This document shows positions 34,379 through 48,800 of a stretch of 64,000 nt of DNA, one piece after another (within the stretch, counting starts at the first letter, position 1; each line of letters starts with the position of its first letter). Location of the stretch: contig NC_059481.1 of assembly GCF_018139145.2 (NCBI RefSeq), forward strand, positions 5,816,368 through 5,880,367, in the 5' to 3' direction. Below the pieces are notes generated by a model. The model was not told where the DNA came from, ran no database searches, and saw only the letters and a program-made list of their open reading frames with translations. Made by a program: the position numbers and the translations under genes. The DNA is from Gymnogyps californianus (taxonomy: Eukaryota > Chordata > Aves > Accipitriformes > Cathartidae).

Positions 34379-37300
34379 GCAGCCCGCGGGAGCCGCCGCG
34401 CCGCGCCGTGCCGTGGGGAACGGGGGGAGCCCGGCCCGGGAGCGGTGGGGCCGGCTGGAGTTACAGTGCTCCGTGGCCTCCCCTCTCCGTGCGCCGCTGC
34501 CACGGCTCGGCGTCCCGCTGATGCGGGCCGGCCCCGCTCGCCCCCGGGCGGCCTGCGGGAGCCCCGGGCCGGGGGCGGCGCTGCCGGTGCCTGCCCCGCC
34601 AGCCGCCGCTGGTTGCGGGGACCCGGCCGGGCGGCCCCTGGAGCGGGGGGAGGTTTTTAGGAGCTCTCGGAGGGATGGGGCGGCTCAGTCCTTCCTGTGA
34701 GCGCCGGGCAGCGCCCGGGGCTGCCGCCGCTGTGCTGCCGCGGTGTGTCGGTGCAGGCGGCCGCGCCGCGCAGGGAGAGGAGCGGAGCGGTAACCCTGCG
34801 GAGCCGCTACACTTTACGCCGTCGCGTACAAGTTAGAGGGTAAGAGCTTATCTGCCGACGCGGCTTTTCGGAGGGAGAGATTGCGATTAACGTGGTTGGA
34901 GTCGCATAAAGCGGAGACGAGCTGTCTGATCTTTCTACAAACTCGTGTAGAAAATGCGTACTGTAAAATCTGTTTCTAGTAAAGGGGACGAGAACGTGTA
35001 GCATTCTGTAGGTAGCTAATGGGGCTAAAATGCCATCTTAACAGATAGCTGCTCATTTTTGAAAGGCTTTGGAATAGAAGGAAAAATCAGAGCTATTTAG
35101 TATTTTTTTTTTTAAACCTGAAATTTTCTTTGCTTGCCGATCCGAGTCCTTAATGAGGGGCCATGTCAGACTGAGGAGAGTCACACGAAGTTTTTGATGA
35201 GAAATCAAAAGTTTAGAGGTATGTTTTCAGTCTGCCCTGTTTCCTAATAAAATGAGATCCGCAGTAAAACTTTGCATTGCAGCATTTTTAAAGTCATAAT
35301 TTTTTTGTTGTTTTTTCTTTAAATCTAAAACCAGTAACCATCTTATTTAAATACGATATTCTTTTATAGTAATCTAAACAGTGTCACTGTTGACATTTGA
35401 ATTTAATGCCCCCGCTAAAATATTAAATCTGTACCCTTTAAAATATTTTAATGGATTTCGTAGATAAAGTTTCTCTTTTAAAAAAAAATAATTACTTGGA
35501 AAAAGAAGATTGAATCCTGCTTCAGCTAGAGGCTGTTTCATTTTTTTTTTTGTACTTTGCAAGAGCAGTAGGTAATGCGCACCAATAGCAGCATAGTGTT
35601 TGAGGCACAGTAATTTTCAATTACTAGGCTTCCTTTTCTTCTTGGAGAGAAGCCTATGTGAATAAAAAGAAAAGCACTATATTCATTAATCATTAGCCAT
35701 GCTGAATGTATTTGGCAAGAAAATGTGATTGAGTTGATTCAAATACTTGCATCGGTAGTAACAAAAGGAAATGCATTTTTTTAAGTGCAAACTACATGGA
35801 TATTTTAGCAGTCCCTTAGAATTCTACGTATTCTGATAAGAGTTTTTCAGCGTATCCCTTAAGTCTGTTAGAACCATTAAATCAAATAAACAAATTTAAA
35901 AAAAAAGGAAAGTACGCAAATTAAAAAAGTTCAGAGGGTGTAATTGTCTTGTATGCTTCTGGACAGAGACTTAAGGTGTGTTGTAAAAGAGCAGGCAGAT
36001 GATTTTCAGCCACTCAACTTTGAAATTTTTTTTTTTTTTTACTCTCTTGGGAGTTTCATTTAAACCAGTTTCCACACTGATGTAAAATCTTGGCAGAGAC
36101 CAGCTTTTGGGTTTTACAGTGTAATTCCTAATGGCTTTATTATGAAAATACTTAGGTCTTTGTACTTTTTACAGAATACTTCTATGGTACATTTCATTCA
36201 TGTTTCATACTATTTAGTTTCCTAGTATATGGCAAAACTTTCTTGGTTTCTTATCCTTTCTCTAATTTGCTGGCCAGGGTTCAGCTGGAGGAAACGTGTT
36301 GTCGTTTGTCTTAAAGTGACCTCTGACTGCCATGAAATAATAGATCCACAATCCAGTGCTGTGTTTTGAGAGTAGACGACCAGTAGCATAGGGAATGCAG
36401 TTTTATATAAGCTCAAAGATACAAAGGAAAAATGTAAATGTGTAGGTGAATTGAGTATTTTATTTATTCTCGGTGCTGTAATGGCATCTTTTGGCATTTC
36501 TGATCTTTTACAGTTCTGAAGTTAAAGTGCGGAAAGTTATGGTCTGCAGGAGAATATGGGATGTTACAGATTTCCGTGTTGGATTTTTTTTTTTTTTAAG
36601 TGAAAAAGAAGAGCATTAATTCCTTTCCTATTGCTGTTCAGGTAGCCCAGATTGATACCATGTGAAATTAATTTGCGAGTCATATTTTTCAAGCAACATA
36701 ATGTTCTGGCAAACATGCTTGCTTTCATTTTGAAAAGTCCTCAGACTTCCAGACTATGTACAGGTTTGAATGAGTAAAGATTTTGGCCAGCTGTCAGCAC
36801 ATCAATAGCTGTGCTAGTATGCTTAAAGAGCTGGAAAACAGACTAGTCCAATGAAGAGGCTGACGTGTCCTTAAGACAGGCTGCGTAATAAGAAATGTAG
36901 CTTTCTGGTTTCAAGCAGAGAGGAAAGAGGGGTTTTTTCTATCTGTTTCTAAGAAAATAGGCAGTGGTGAAGCATCAAAGTTCATAATGACTGAGTATTT
37001 TGTAGATTGATGGGCGTTTAAAAATTATTTATCAACTGTTGCAAGTCTGTAGAGGATTCAGGAAGCCTTGCATTCTTAGTTTATAATATATGCAGGCCAG
37101 TTAACTGGCTGATAGCTTTAAGGGAGAGTGTACCTTTACAATCAGATTATTCATTGGTACAGATCTTATTCCTGCGAGAGTCTTCACTGGCAGAAGCTTC
37201 AAGGTTGACTTCAAGGAGAATAGTACTAAGGGCTATGAATTGGTGAGCAAATACGCTGCGCTGGAGTAGAAACATGGATTCAGTTGTCATGTCAATACAT

Positions 37301-40300
37301 AACTGGAGGTGAGCCCAAGACAGAGGGAGCTAGATTCAAAAGTGTGGTGTTTTACCATTTTTTGGTACCAAATTTGTAGAGAGACAGGGGTGAATCAGGC
37401 CCGGTGCTGGTGAGAGCCGAAGTACTTGTCGTGTACTATCATCAGGCAAGTTTGGTCTACTGATGAGTTTATAAAGTATGAAAATGAATCTAGCAATAGT
37501 TTTACTGTCCTTCATATGGACACTTCTAAATAGAGATTGGTGGGAAAGTAGATGTAAATTTTCTAAGCTTTTTCTACCTGGGTGTATTTACTGTTCAGGT
37601 GAAAATCGAGCTCTTAATCCTGACTGTTGCTCTGTGGACATCAACAAAGTTGGATCTGTTGCTGTTTTGTGGAGGATAGACCAGATGAGTAGAATCAGTT
37701 GTTACTTGGTTGTGAGGAAAATTGCTTCACTTTGGGGGTCTGTGCTTAGATTGTTGGAAGTATAACTAGTTTTCTGACTGACGCTGTCTCTGAGTGAAAA
37801 TTCAATCGTTTAAAAATACCTATTTAAGGAAACAGACTCTGTTGGTTTCCTTATTAGCGCACATGATTTTTGGATCTTACTGTATTTTTTCTGACTGCCT
37901 AAACTGCGGCTGAGCAGATAAGCAGAATTTCCCTTGCTGCCTGGTGGTAGTGCTGAAGGGAGCACGCTTTACTTGCAGCGACCTCCACGCTCCGGACTCG
38001 GCAGAGCCAGGTTGCTCAGAGGCCGGCGGCCGGTGATTTATGCAGTACCGCTTACTGTGGGTGAGCTTTTCTGAGTCTGTCAAGCCTGACCTTTTGACGT
38101 GTTTTTTGTCATGTATTTTGGCACCAACCTGCCAGCACGTTGGCAATTACTCTGTGTTTTTCACCAGTAAACAACTGCCTATAGAAAAACATCTTGCCAT
38201 AGGTTTAAAAAGAAGTTGCTTTACAAATTGAAGTATGTTTAAATTTGCCTTCACTGTGGCACTATTGAAAGTTAAATCCAATTTAGTAAATACCCTGGTA
38301 CAGAACTTCTGTTGACTAAATATTAACAGAATCTGGCCTTTGGAATTGCTAGCTGAGAGGCTGTTTTCTTGCTGCTTTAATTTCATACGACTGATCTGAA
38401 TGACTTACTTGTACCTAAGACATTTGTTGCATCACATTCGCAGGATAAGATTGGTTTGAGGTTTATTGCTGAAATGTACTTTTCAGGCCCTTTGAAAGAC
38501 TCTCAAGATATGTAAGTAAAAGAAGAGGAAATCTGTCTTTATGTCTCACTCTGTGAGAATCAAAGCCAGTTGCATGCTCTGTACAAGTCTCAGTTGGGGA
38601 CACTCCTTTCAAGTGTGGAGAATCTGTACATCCTGTTTAAGTCAGCGAAAACTGTGGGTGCTGAACATCTCACTAGATCAAACTCTTTAAACTTACGTAC
38701 AGCTCTTGCCTAGCTAAAACGGTGAGCCTGTTCCAACTGGCTGGCAATACAGTCTTAAAAATAATTCTCCTAGGATAATTCTGAATAATCGGGGCAAAAC
38801 TGAAGTGGTCTAGACATCATGCCAGGACTTCTGTACTCTTTAAAAAAAAAAAAAATAAAAAAATCCCTGAAGGGATGAGGCTGTAGAGGTGGGTAGTTAA
38901 GCATCGCTGGTGTTTGGGGTGTGGGCTCTGCACAAATATGAAATGTCTTCACATTTTATCCAGTGAGCTGATGTGGGGGGGTTGGGGAGAGATGGGAGTT
39001 GGTTCAGCATGTGATGCAGGGTAATGGCCTGTAGCTTTGCAGCTTTGCCTCTGCAGTGGGGAGTTGAATGTTTGTATTGGCATTTATTAGTTTGGGGAGT
39101 AGTGTCTAGAGACCTTGGTCAAGAACTGAGTCCTCTTTGTATCGAGTACTTCCCCAACATGTATGAAAAAGACTGATTTCTTTACTCATTCCCCATTATA
39201 GACAGCCTTGCATGTTTGGTTTTTTTTCTAGGATGATGTAGCACTCAATTTTAACCTTAAGGGGTTTTAAATCTTCTTTCTTGCTTCTCTTGCCTACAGT
39301 ACGGTGTAGAAATGATCGCTATCATGTACTAATTACTGGCAGGGTTGTTAGTATTTCATCTTCACTACACAACAGAATTGTAAATTGGTATGTTTGTTTC
39401 TAAACTATGCATACTAAATCAAAACTGTCAAATCTTTGTGTCTCTCCTGAGCAGATACATGCAACTTTGACTTTGCAATTTTCTATCTAGTATTAGAGGA
39501 AGCTGAGATGCAGCATGTTCTTTTTTTATTTCTTCGCATTCCCATGAGATAAGTTTTTGTAGTGTGCAGAATAACTGCGTATGACAAGAATTAGTTATTA
39601 CAGTCAGACTTGATACATTTTAGAATGTTTTTTTCATTTGCAATGAGAGAAAAAAATAAATATTCACCTTTCTTGTATTTATCTGTGAGCTGTAATTTGC
39701 AATTACAGCTGATAACTCCTGAGATCAAGCAAACAGTAGTTCTCTTCTTCTGTGATTTGTCTGTTCCTTGAGGACTGATATCTAAGGGATATGCGCATAA
39801 CTAATGGTGCAGAAACTGTCTTCTAAACCTCTTGTTCCTTTTTGAAGATCAGTTTTTTCTCTTTTTTGCAATAAACATTGACAGGAGAGGATTCTGTTCT
39901 CCAAGAATAGCTATGTTATGAGAAGAAGGTGACTCTATACAGTGCAGACCTCTGCTTGTCGGATAAAAAAAAAAAAAACCAAAAACTGCAGACTGAAAAG
40001 TTGAAGCAGAAAGCCTTGTTAGGGGATCTGGCAGATGGACTTTCTTCTTATTCTTCATACTGTTTTAAAGGGAGCCTTGCCTGTGGTTGACAAAGTCTTT
40101 CGTTTGCCCAGGTTTTTTTCACTTTTCTTGCTAGAGGTATTTAGGCTAAGAAGTTCTGCAAAATATAGGTTGGCAAGCTTGGTGCAGTTTCAGGCTGCTT
40201 CCCAGTTGCCTGCACCTTATGTTGAGAACACCAGGGAGTGACTCAGGGCGGCAGTGACTCACGGGGTGTCGTGCTGTTCCCCTCTTCAGAGTGGGGGTTA

Positions 40301-43300
40301 GCTGCAGTAGGGAGCTTGCTGACAGACTTGGAAAGTCAGCGTGCTGGAGAGAGCCCCTTGTGGTACCAGCACTCTACACTAAGATTGCCTGCCTGCACAG
40401 GTTTGCGCACAGATTACTGTTTTTGTGGAAAAATGTAATTAAATCAGCATTTGCTTCCCTTTTCCTTTTTGGTGTCCAGGGAAGGTGAAGCCTTCACGCT
40501 GACAGGAGCAAATGGATATCCAGGAAAATCTGAGTCCAGTGTTGTGAACGTTAGGGCATCTCTCTTACATCCTACTGCCACTCACTTTGTGTGTGTGTGC
40601 TGTCCGCTCAGAAGCACAAAGCTGAAGCTGTTATTAGCCATGCAGTTGCAGTCTCTGAGATGGCTAATGCTCCTTGTGCTCTTTGAATGCAGCCTAATGT
40701 GAATCTTGACATTTAAAGCTCTCATAAGTGCAAGAGTCCTCTCAAAGAAGTCTTGGGGGTTCCACAGCACTGGGCAGGGTGATAGCCTGCTGCTCCCGCC
40801 ATCAAACATAGCCCATTTATTCACTGCTGTTAGTGAATGCAGGTGGGTGCAGTTCATCTTAATGTGAACTTGCAGTGGTCAGCAGCACCCACTGCTGCCG
40901 CTCTTTAACGTACAGCCTGGCACTACACTTAAGCAGTTGGCTTCAGTAAGGTTACAATTTCACTGCATTTTTTGTTTTCTTTTGTATGTGGTGGAGAGTG
41001 ATGCAGGACCCGTAGCTTGTGGCTCTTCTGTTTGTGCGATTCCAGCCTTTGGGCCTTTTGTCATGCTACATACATAGCCATCTAGGCTAAAATCAATGTC
41101 GAGAGAGGTATAATCATCCCAGCTTTCATTTTAAGAGCATTTATCTCAAAGCTTAATTAAAGCTACTTGGATGTAAATAAGTCTAACCTCTTCGCTTCTG
41201 AACAATGCAAATAGAATAGTCAGCATACTTATAGGGTATCAGCCATGTAATTATTGTGTAATGTTTGTGTTCTTTGAAATACTGTGCTATTTATTGCCAT
41301 TGAATCCTGGGACAAGGTGCTTCATAAAACCAACTGCATGACTCTTTATTTATGCACTTTAGAAGAAGTTGATCATTCTCAAACGAGGGGGCGGAAAAGT
41401 GACATTAAATCTTTACATAGACAGATGCACTGTGACAAAGGGTTTGTCAGAGTGTTCTTTCAAACTGAAGTGACCACAAACTGGAGTTTTGTCTGGTTGA
41501 CAGAGTACCATGGGCTGTATTCCTGCGTGCCAGGATTGCTTTTCACTGGCGCTAAGTGGTGCCCTCAGAGGCACTGCGGGCACCTGGCCTGGCGGGGCGG
41601 GCTTGGGCCTCCTGCCACCTCTGCTCACAGCTGGTATGTTGAGAAAACTTTCTGCACTGTCAACTGAAAATAAGGAAGAGGTCCTGTCACCACTTGCACA
41701 TGCTGTCTTCTGCAATGTGCTGTTTGTTCAGTGTTCTTGAAGTCCTAAAGACTTTGTTATTCATGCTGTTTTGTTAACTGCATGAAACGGAAACCTGGGG
41801 AAGGATGCAGTATGGCCACGGCTTCTGCTTCCAGCTCTTGCAGATACTGAGAGCTGATGTATTTGGTTCTGGTGCATTGACCTCTCTGCCCTAGAGGCAA
41901 AGGGGGAGACGTCTGGGGCATTAAGGTTTTCTATATACTGAGTTACACAGGTGAGGTAGGGTGGTATTTTGAACTGCTTTAGTTAAATAATCTTAAAAGG
42001 CTGGGTGGCGTGCATGTGAAATGCAGTTGAAAGCAGTGTTCGTTTCAGCTGACTTATTTTGGACAGAATTGGCTTAGTTTTAAATAGTAATTTCAGAATA
42101 GATGAATCGGAACAGTGGGAATAGGATTGTATGCAGGGCCTCAGGTTTTCAGTCTCCACCGCAGTTTGAAAGGGGACAAGGCTGTGCTCGGGCATGTGTT
42201 TGTGGTACTGAATTTCTACCTCTTTCTCCAGAACACCAGGACAGTCGGGATTGGCTCAGCAATTTTCTCCCTTCATCCAAGTATCATTTGCTGTTTAAGA
42301 CCTAGTACAATTTACACGATCCAATTAGAAATCAAGTTCTCATTGCATGTGGCACTTAATTCACACCTCTTGTGAGACTGCCAGGGGTCTTAGAAGTTGA
42401 TACTGTGCCATGGGTTAAGCGTGCCTAAAACTTACATGAGCTGATGTTTACCTGACTCTTAATTCTGAGAAGAGACGCACTCTCTTGTCCAGCCTTCTCT
42501 GCTTGGCCCTGTGCCTAATGGGACATGACTGGAAGTGTCATTTATCTTCTTCTCACCCCAAAAGAAGGTTAAATTCTCTCTAAGCCCCAGGTGTTCTTTG
42601 CTTGAAGCCCTTAGTCTACGTAGAGTGTTGAAAGCTGGTAAAAAGTGATCCCTGGTCAACAGAACGTTTGGAGCTTCCTTTCTGTACATAGGTGTTTGCA
42701 TGCTTTAATTCTGACTTACATTTGAACAGTATAAATTGCTCTGCTACTTGACAGGAGCAGCAGTACCTGCTCTCTTCCTGTATCAACTGTAATGTTACTC
42801 ATAATGAGTGCATTTTTCCATTCAGCTAAATTAATTAGCTCATCTTTGTCTGTGTTTGATTTGGCAGAGCAGTTATTGTGGGAAAACACACATTTTCTAC
42901 TAAATTTATAGTGATTGCTTGAAGCTCAATTTGGGAATTAATAAACCCGTCTTCTGCGCTGCAGAAAACTGCTTGTTGTAGATTGCCACTGGTTTTTCAC
43001 CTCCTTGGACTAGCTCCTTCTAGTTTACTGTAGAAGTGTTTGCATGCTGGGTGTTATATTACTAAACAGTTTTGGAGAATATAAATGTAAGTGAAACTAC
43101 CATTTGGTACTAGGCCTCATACATCAGGCTGGAGCACTCTAGGGTTTTGGAGGTGTGTTTGCAACTGTTGCTGCAGGGTCATGCTCTGCCATGCAGAGAG
43201 GGGCAGATTGTTAGTGATCGTCTGGAGTAGCTGAGCTTACGCTCAGCGTTGTTTTCCTTCAAAGGGACACTCCCTGCAATTGTTAGATTGGCAGAGATGT

Positions 43301-45680
43301 ATTGTGTTAAGCTTTGGGTAGAGTTTTGCTTGTACCATGGATGCGTTATTGAATTAAAAGAAGTATTTGCTTAAAATATGAGTACATAAAGATGTTTATA
43401 ACTGCTGGATAGATTCTTGTATCAGCAGATAATAAAAAAACCAGACAGGTTAATTAAAGAGCCAGAGATGTTTCATTTGAAAAACCTCATATACATAGGC
43501 GCCTTCTAAATGGCTGAGGAAAACAGGCCCAGAGCATTCCTCCCTCCCCAGATGCTCCCCAGTGATAGCAGGAAGAGCAGCAGTGGTTGGCAGCGCCTGT
43601 GGCAGCCAGCGGCATGGAAAGGCGTTGGGGCTGGAGTGGGGCCAGCGAAGGGAGCTAAATAAAGGAATTGATTTTCCTATTGTTCTCTTCAAGGAGGATC
43701 AAAATTCTCTCTCCTGCCTCCTGCATGGGATGCTTCACTGGAAACTCTATGTGAAACCTCTCAGTAACATGAGCGGTATTTCACCCTTGCGTTTTTCTTG
43801 GTGGGTTATTTTACTGCACATGATAGAATCTGGGTGAGCGCTGAGAACTAAGTTTTATCTGGACCTGAAAAGGCCCTGAAAATGTGATGTTTCCAGTGTT
43901 GCTATGGCTGGCTCTATTTAACCAGATTTCTTAAAAATCTACTGGTATCTCTGGGAATAACTTAGCAGTTCCCAGCCAGAAAGGTGGAGTGCAGCACCTG
44001 GCTGCCTGGCATGGCTAGCGCTGGAGTGCTCCCTCCTTTGACTACATCTAGCTCTTAAGTTGCATTTTTCGTTGCTGAGCTGCTAGGTATTTTTGAAAAA
44101 GAGGAATCAGTATCTGTAACAAATTTGTTTTATTTTAGATTCTTTTTTCTCTCGTACTGAAAACAACTAAGCTATAATATGGTTTCCTCACTTTAAAATT
44201 TTAACTTGAAATTAAAATGTTCAAAGTAGTGCATTTCTCTGGCTGGTACACTGATGATGTATTTTTAAACTAGCTGGCTTGGAGAAGGGGCATCAGTAGC
44301 GGTACTGATTTTGTTATGGAAACCTAGAGCTCAGTATGGGGAAACTTTCCCTCCTTGCTGTCACTGTTCCAAAATATTCTAGTTTTCTTCTGATGTTTTC
44401 CCTCTCAACCACGGTGTTTATGCTTACAGAAGGGAAAAATAGCCAAACATAAAGGTCACTCTAAAGCAGAGACCTTTTGAATGGCAAGATCTCACTCCAA
44501 ACAATTTCTGCTCTTAGGATTGATTTGAAAGCCCTCGCAGAAGTGCTTCAGAATGGAAACTCTTTTGTGTGTCTCACGCTGGCAGCTCTAGCATGTACTG
44601 GTGGTAAATTTGTGCTTTATAACGTGTTATTCCTGCTAACGTTGATTAGTGTTTTGTCACAGAAGTAACTAACTTTGTAATTTAATCTGCCTTGATATTG
44701 TCGGTCTAAAACTTTATGTATACACTCTGCATTATGAAAAACTGTACTGCAGAGGCTACCCCTGGCTCTGGAAGTCCCTGAACTGTAAACTGCTGGAGGC
44801 TGGCAGAGGAGCCAGAGAGGTACCACTACATGCTTGTCTTGGCTTTGCACTATTCCCCATGCAGCTACTCCTGGTCACTGCTAGAGTCCAGGCACCAGCC
44901 CGAATTACCTAAAAGAAACTGAGGAAATGTATACATGACTAGGTAATTATACTTTATGTTAAACACATTCAGATATTAGCTAATGCTTGTATTAATTTGT
45001 AATACTTGAAAAACCTGATCGGATCTTGGTTTTTAATCAAGTTATCATTCCAGAAGAGTAGCACAGTTCTTGTGGAAATTCTGAAAACAAGTTACTAAGA
45101 AATCTGACTCATAAAGCAAGTGCCTCATGAAATTTGAATGTTTAGAAGGGAAAATGACTGGCAGCTCCTCTTGTAAGCACGCTAGTTGCAATAAAGTATA
45201 AAAGTTCAACATCAAAGAGATCACTGCTTAGTCTGTGACATATTTGTACATCAAAGAACAAATACAGGACAAAAGGAGCTATATAGAGATACAGTTTAAC
45301 CTTGCAGACAGGTCCCTATGGAATGCTGGAGAGAGCTGCTTTCATAATGTGGAAATTGTCTCTGGCACATCTTCATTTCTGATTTGGGGAATAGGTAGGA
45401 TTAAGAATTAAAAGCAGTGTCTCAGAATCCAGTCTTGCCAATATACTAGGTAAGAGCGTCCGAGCTTACATGATGTCAGCAGTGCTGCTTCTGTGTGCGA
45501 TGTGGCTGAAGTGTATAAACATGGGTGACAGATAGGAAGTATGTATGCAATACTGCCGTTTCACTGGGTGGGGGAGAATGGGCAAAAAGTGCATAAATGA
45601 AAGCTAAACGTCTACTTTTTGGATTACTTTTTTTAATGTATTATTATGCCTGTGGTCAAATACTATATCATTGTATATTG
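34373..45680 (+). other. RORA: RORA4 intron 1, first part; no gene seen
   Basis: The first 450 bases belong to the CpG island. ACGTG hypoxia-type cores occur at 34890-34894 and 34994-34998. Beyond that the DNA is AT-rich with homopolymer runs (T at 36026-36040 and 36584-36597, A at 38842-38855 and 39965-39978). A moderately GC-rich patch at about 41540-41640 carries open frames on both strands that look like composition effects. No further exon, RNA gene or clear transposon was found. Confidence 0.5.
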
Positions 45681-45832
45681 CTCAAAGAGGTTGTGGAGTC
45701 TCTGCTCTTGGAGATATTCAAACCTCGACTGGACACAACCCTGAGCTGTAATTGACCCTGCTTTGAGCAGGGGCTGCACCAAGCGATCTCCAGATGTGCC
45801 TTCCAACATCAACTCTTCTATGATTCTATGAG
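45681..45832 (+). mobile_element. CR1 LINE, short 3' fragment
   Basis: About 150 bases match the very 3' end of CR1: a segment reading like GGTTGTGGAGTCTCTGCTCT (from 45689), the block GAGATATTCAAA near 45711, the TTCCAACATCAACT segment near 45801, and a terminal TTCTATGATTCTATGA repeat. It is strongly 5'-truncated and non-coding. It differs in detail from the copy at 2-3.5 kb, so it is probably another CR1 subfamily. Confidence 0.9.
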
Positions 45833-48800
45833 AATAATGCTTTTATAGTAAGGTAGCTGTCTACTTATATTTTTAGTTATGACCCCTCCTAATACAAGAC
45901 ACAATTCGGCCAAAAATGTGACCAGCTCCGGCACAGCAAAAGTGTACCAAACTGATTTTTTTACTGCTTTTTCTGAGCTTTTGTAGTGTGGAAGCTGGAT
46001 GTGGTTTTGCTGATTTGGGCTTTAGTAGTTTGTTGTGTGGGGTTTCTTTTGTTTCTTTTTTGGTTTGTTGTTTTTAATCCTGAATTCTCCCTTAAGTTAA
46101 TGAGAAAGTTTGTGGATGTCTGCCTTAGAACAAAAGAAGAGTAATCTTGGGTATCTAGAGCACATGTCCTCTTTCAGAACAAGGCACGGCATGAGAAATG
46201 GATCACAGAAAATTGTTGGACTGCTGTTGACCAATTGGTGGTAGCATTGTGTTGAAGGCAGTGGAGACTTTGCTATTAATTTGAATGTATCTGTTTTAAT
46301 ATTAAAATGTAAAGTAGGTCACATCAGTTCTTCAGTTCCAGTCTTTCTTCTTCATTTGTATTTCTTGTCTATAAGTAATGACTGCTTATGTGGTATATAA
46401 AAATGTTAACCATAAAATCCAGACTAAATCTGAATTCTCCAAAGTTCAAGTGTGCTTGGATCAACAGTTTTAATACCAGTATCACCTTTTATGGAGATAG
46501 TATTGTCAGCAGGCTCTTATTTCTTTTATTGCAGAACTGAAAATAGTTACAATCTCATAGAATCATTAAGAAATACAAAGGGTTTCTGTTAAAAACCCTA
46601 GGGAAACCTGATTAGGCATACTACTGTATAATTAATTGATGTGCTACTACACTTAGAGAAGTAGTGCATCAGTAAACAGAAGTCAGAATGTAAAAGGCTG
46701 AGAAGAACTGCTGGGAATTGTGTAAAGACAGCAAGGCTTGAAAATAACAATTTGAGCACCTCAGGAGAGGCCAGCATTTGCATTTGGTGGAAGGGCAGAA
46801 AGCTCTCCAGAAGGCCAGGACAGGGGGAACTGTGAAGGCTCAGGCTTGTGTTTAGCACTTTCTTTGCCAATGAAACAGCTGTAAACACCTTTGATGTTAC
46901 TGGTCGCAATATTCCGTGCTACTTTCACGTTGATGTTCTGATAGTTCCCTAGACTATATTCTTACATTTTTAAAACAGTGTCAGGTTAAGTGTTGTTAAA
47001 ATGTTCCTTTTGTTAATACTGTGCTTTAAATACATACGTTCTAATAATTAAGTTGTTGCTTGAGATATGAAATGGATCGCTGATTTGTGCCATTGTTTGT
47101 CTTGTTTGCTTTGAGACCTAGAAATAATTGCCAGCAAGTAGTCTGTAATTATCTCTCTGGAAAAGTCAGGGTCTTCTATAACATTACTGTAAAGAGATGC
47201 AGTGGTTGTGTATGTAGAGATCAGGGTGGATGTGATGATACATGAATTAATTATTCTTCCAGAAATATGTTTAAAACTTGTATCAAATCCTTTGCTGCTA
47301 CCCCGTTGCAATAGTGTTATCTGGAGAAAGAATTCCATCCTGGGACAGTACGTGTACCGTGACGAGTCCCTGTGGCCAAGGAGGAAGAAGGAGTTATTAC
47401 CACAAGCTTCTGGCATTTCAGAAACGTTAATTCTTTGCGATTTGAGGAAGACGTTACGGGGAAAATAGGTTCATATTTTTCTGTTTAGAGAAAAACATAA
47501 CATAGCTATTTTTAAGGAGGCCCATCTATATATCTGTTGCCTCGCCCTGTTGATGGGGAGAGATGAGCTGTACTTGAAGAGCTTTACTGACTAAGATCCA
47601 ACCTGGATCTTGCAACATGCTTGAGTCCTTCTAATAGTACTGTTCACTTCTGCACACAAGGGCATTGGGGAGAGTTGAGGATGCTCAACATGCTGAAATC
47701 ATGCCTTTTCTCAGGAAATTATAATAATTGGTTGTAAATAGTGGCCACTGCTCTCAAGTAAATGTAATGGCTGTGTGTGTACCTTGCTATGAGGAATTAA
47801 CAGCAGACATGTTTGTACTGTGCTGTTAAAAGAAGGTGGAGGTTTCCTCACTTGAGTATGTCAAGTCCTGGCCTGCTAGCTGGCATAGAGTGTGTTTGGA
47901 AGAGACAAGAGCTTTACATTTTAGAAAGACTAATCAAATGAATTCAATTTATATGCTAAATTGGAGGAACTTTTGAAAGAGTTTACTTTTGAATTAAAAA
48001 AATACACCTAACTCTTTAGAGACTGTTTTTCCCACCTTTAAAATACCTGAACTGTCAAGTTAATAGCTTGTTATTTCAGAGAGTGTGTGTACGCACGTGC
48101 ACAGGGAGAGTTGCCAGCAACTCGTAAAATCAAAATCCCAAAATGAAATCCTTCAATACTTTCCCCCCCCGCCCCCCTCCTTGAACTGAATTGAAAAATT
48201 TCTTAGGGAGGTGCCAACAAAAAATAATGCGGGGTTGTGTGTCTTAACTTCTTTTCTTGGATTGTTGCCGCATTATTAGCAATTTGGTAACTATGCTAAG
48301 TTCAGATTTTGTATTAGCAGTGGGTGGGATCTCTTTACGTGTGAATGAATATTCTGAATGGGCAACACGCACAGATGTCCAACTTGTCTCCTTGGAGCCT
48401 AAAGTTAAAGTTCTAGGAGCATGTCCAAAGCTGGCATAAAGCTACATATCTCACATGAGAAGCACTGCTGTACACTGGCTAAGGCATTATTTCTAAATTT
48501 GAGTAAGTTTTTGTTAGCCAAACATATTCTCATTGATGGAAGTTCTACAGTTTTTGAGGACTCTTATCTACTTCTAGTGTAAAAGCACCTTAATAATTGA
48601 AATTACATAGCGTGACTTCAAATGTAATCACCAAATATAATGTAGGAGAAGAATTAAATTTAATTATAATTAATTCCAGTTTTCAGAAAATGCTTTCAAA
48701 GTTGTATTAAGCTGGATACCAAAATTGTTATCACTTTGGAAAATGTTCTAAGTCTCCAAACATCTCAGTAAAGTGTCTGTTTCACAAAGGCCTACTTTGA

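Larger units (their letters stand above)
33590..34820 (+). promoter_or_regulatory. RORA: CpG-island promoter of RORA isoform 4
   Basis: A long CpG island, most intense from about 33760 to 34780, encloses the RORA4 first exon. It starts with a run of ten G (33594-33603). No TATA box stands out, as usual for CpG-island promoters. Possible sites just before the leader are a forkhead-type GTAAACA (34109-34115), a near-CRE TGATGTCA (34138-34145), a GGGTCA nuclear-receptor half-site (34148-34153), E-boxes CACATG (34152-34157) and CATATG (34164-34169), and a near-CArG CCTCATATGG (34161-34170). Many GC-box-like runs could bind Sp/KLF factors. The start site cannot be placed from sequence. Some listed motifs may lie inside the transcribed leader. 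Motif calls are by eye and short motifs occur by chance. Confidence 0.85.

Noticed and set aside
33766..34503. 245-codon open frame on the minus strand across the CpG island
   Set aside because: Extreme GC content removes stop codons. The peptide is Pro/Ala/Arg/Gly-rich with no domain, and it lies antisense to the RORA4 leader and exon.
34413..34700. GC-rich open frames just downstream of the exon
   Set aside because: They lie inside intron 1 after the donor at 34373 and are Ala/Pro/Gly/Arg-rich composition artefacts.
41284..41667. 127-codon + strand frame in intron 1
   Set aside because: No recognisable domain, no protein-like pattern, partly over a GC-rich patch with open frames on the other strand too.
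46550..46580. CR1-like string resembling a reversed CR1 end (CTCATAGAATCATTAAG)
   Set aside because: Too short and it does not continue into the adjacent CR1 3' sequence.
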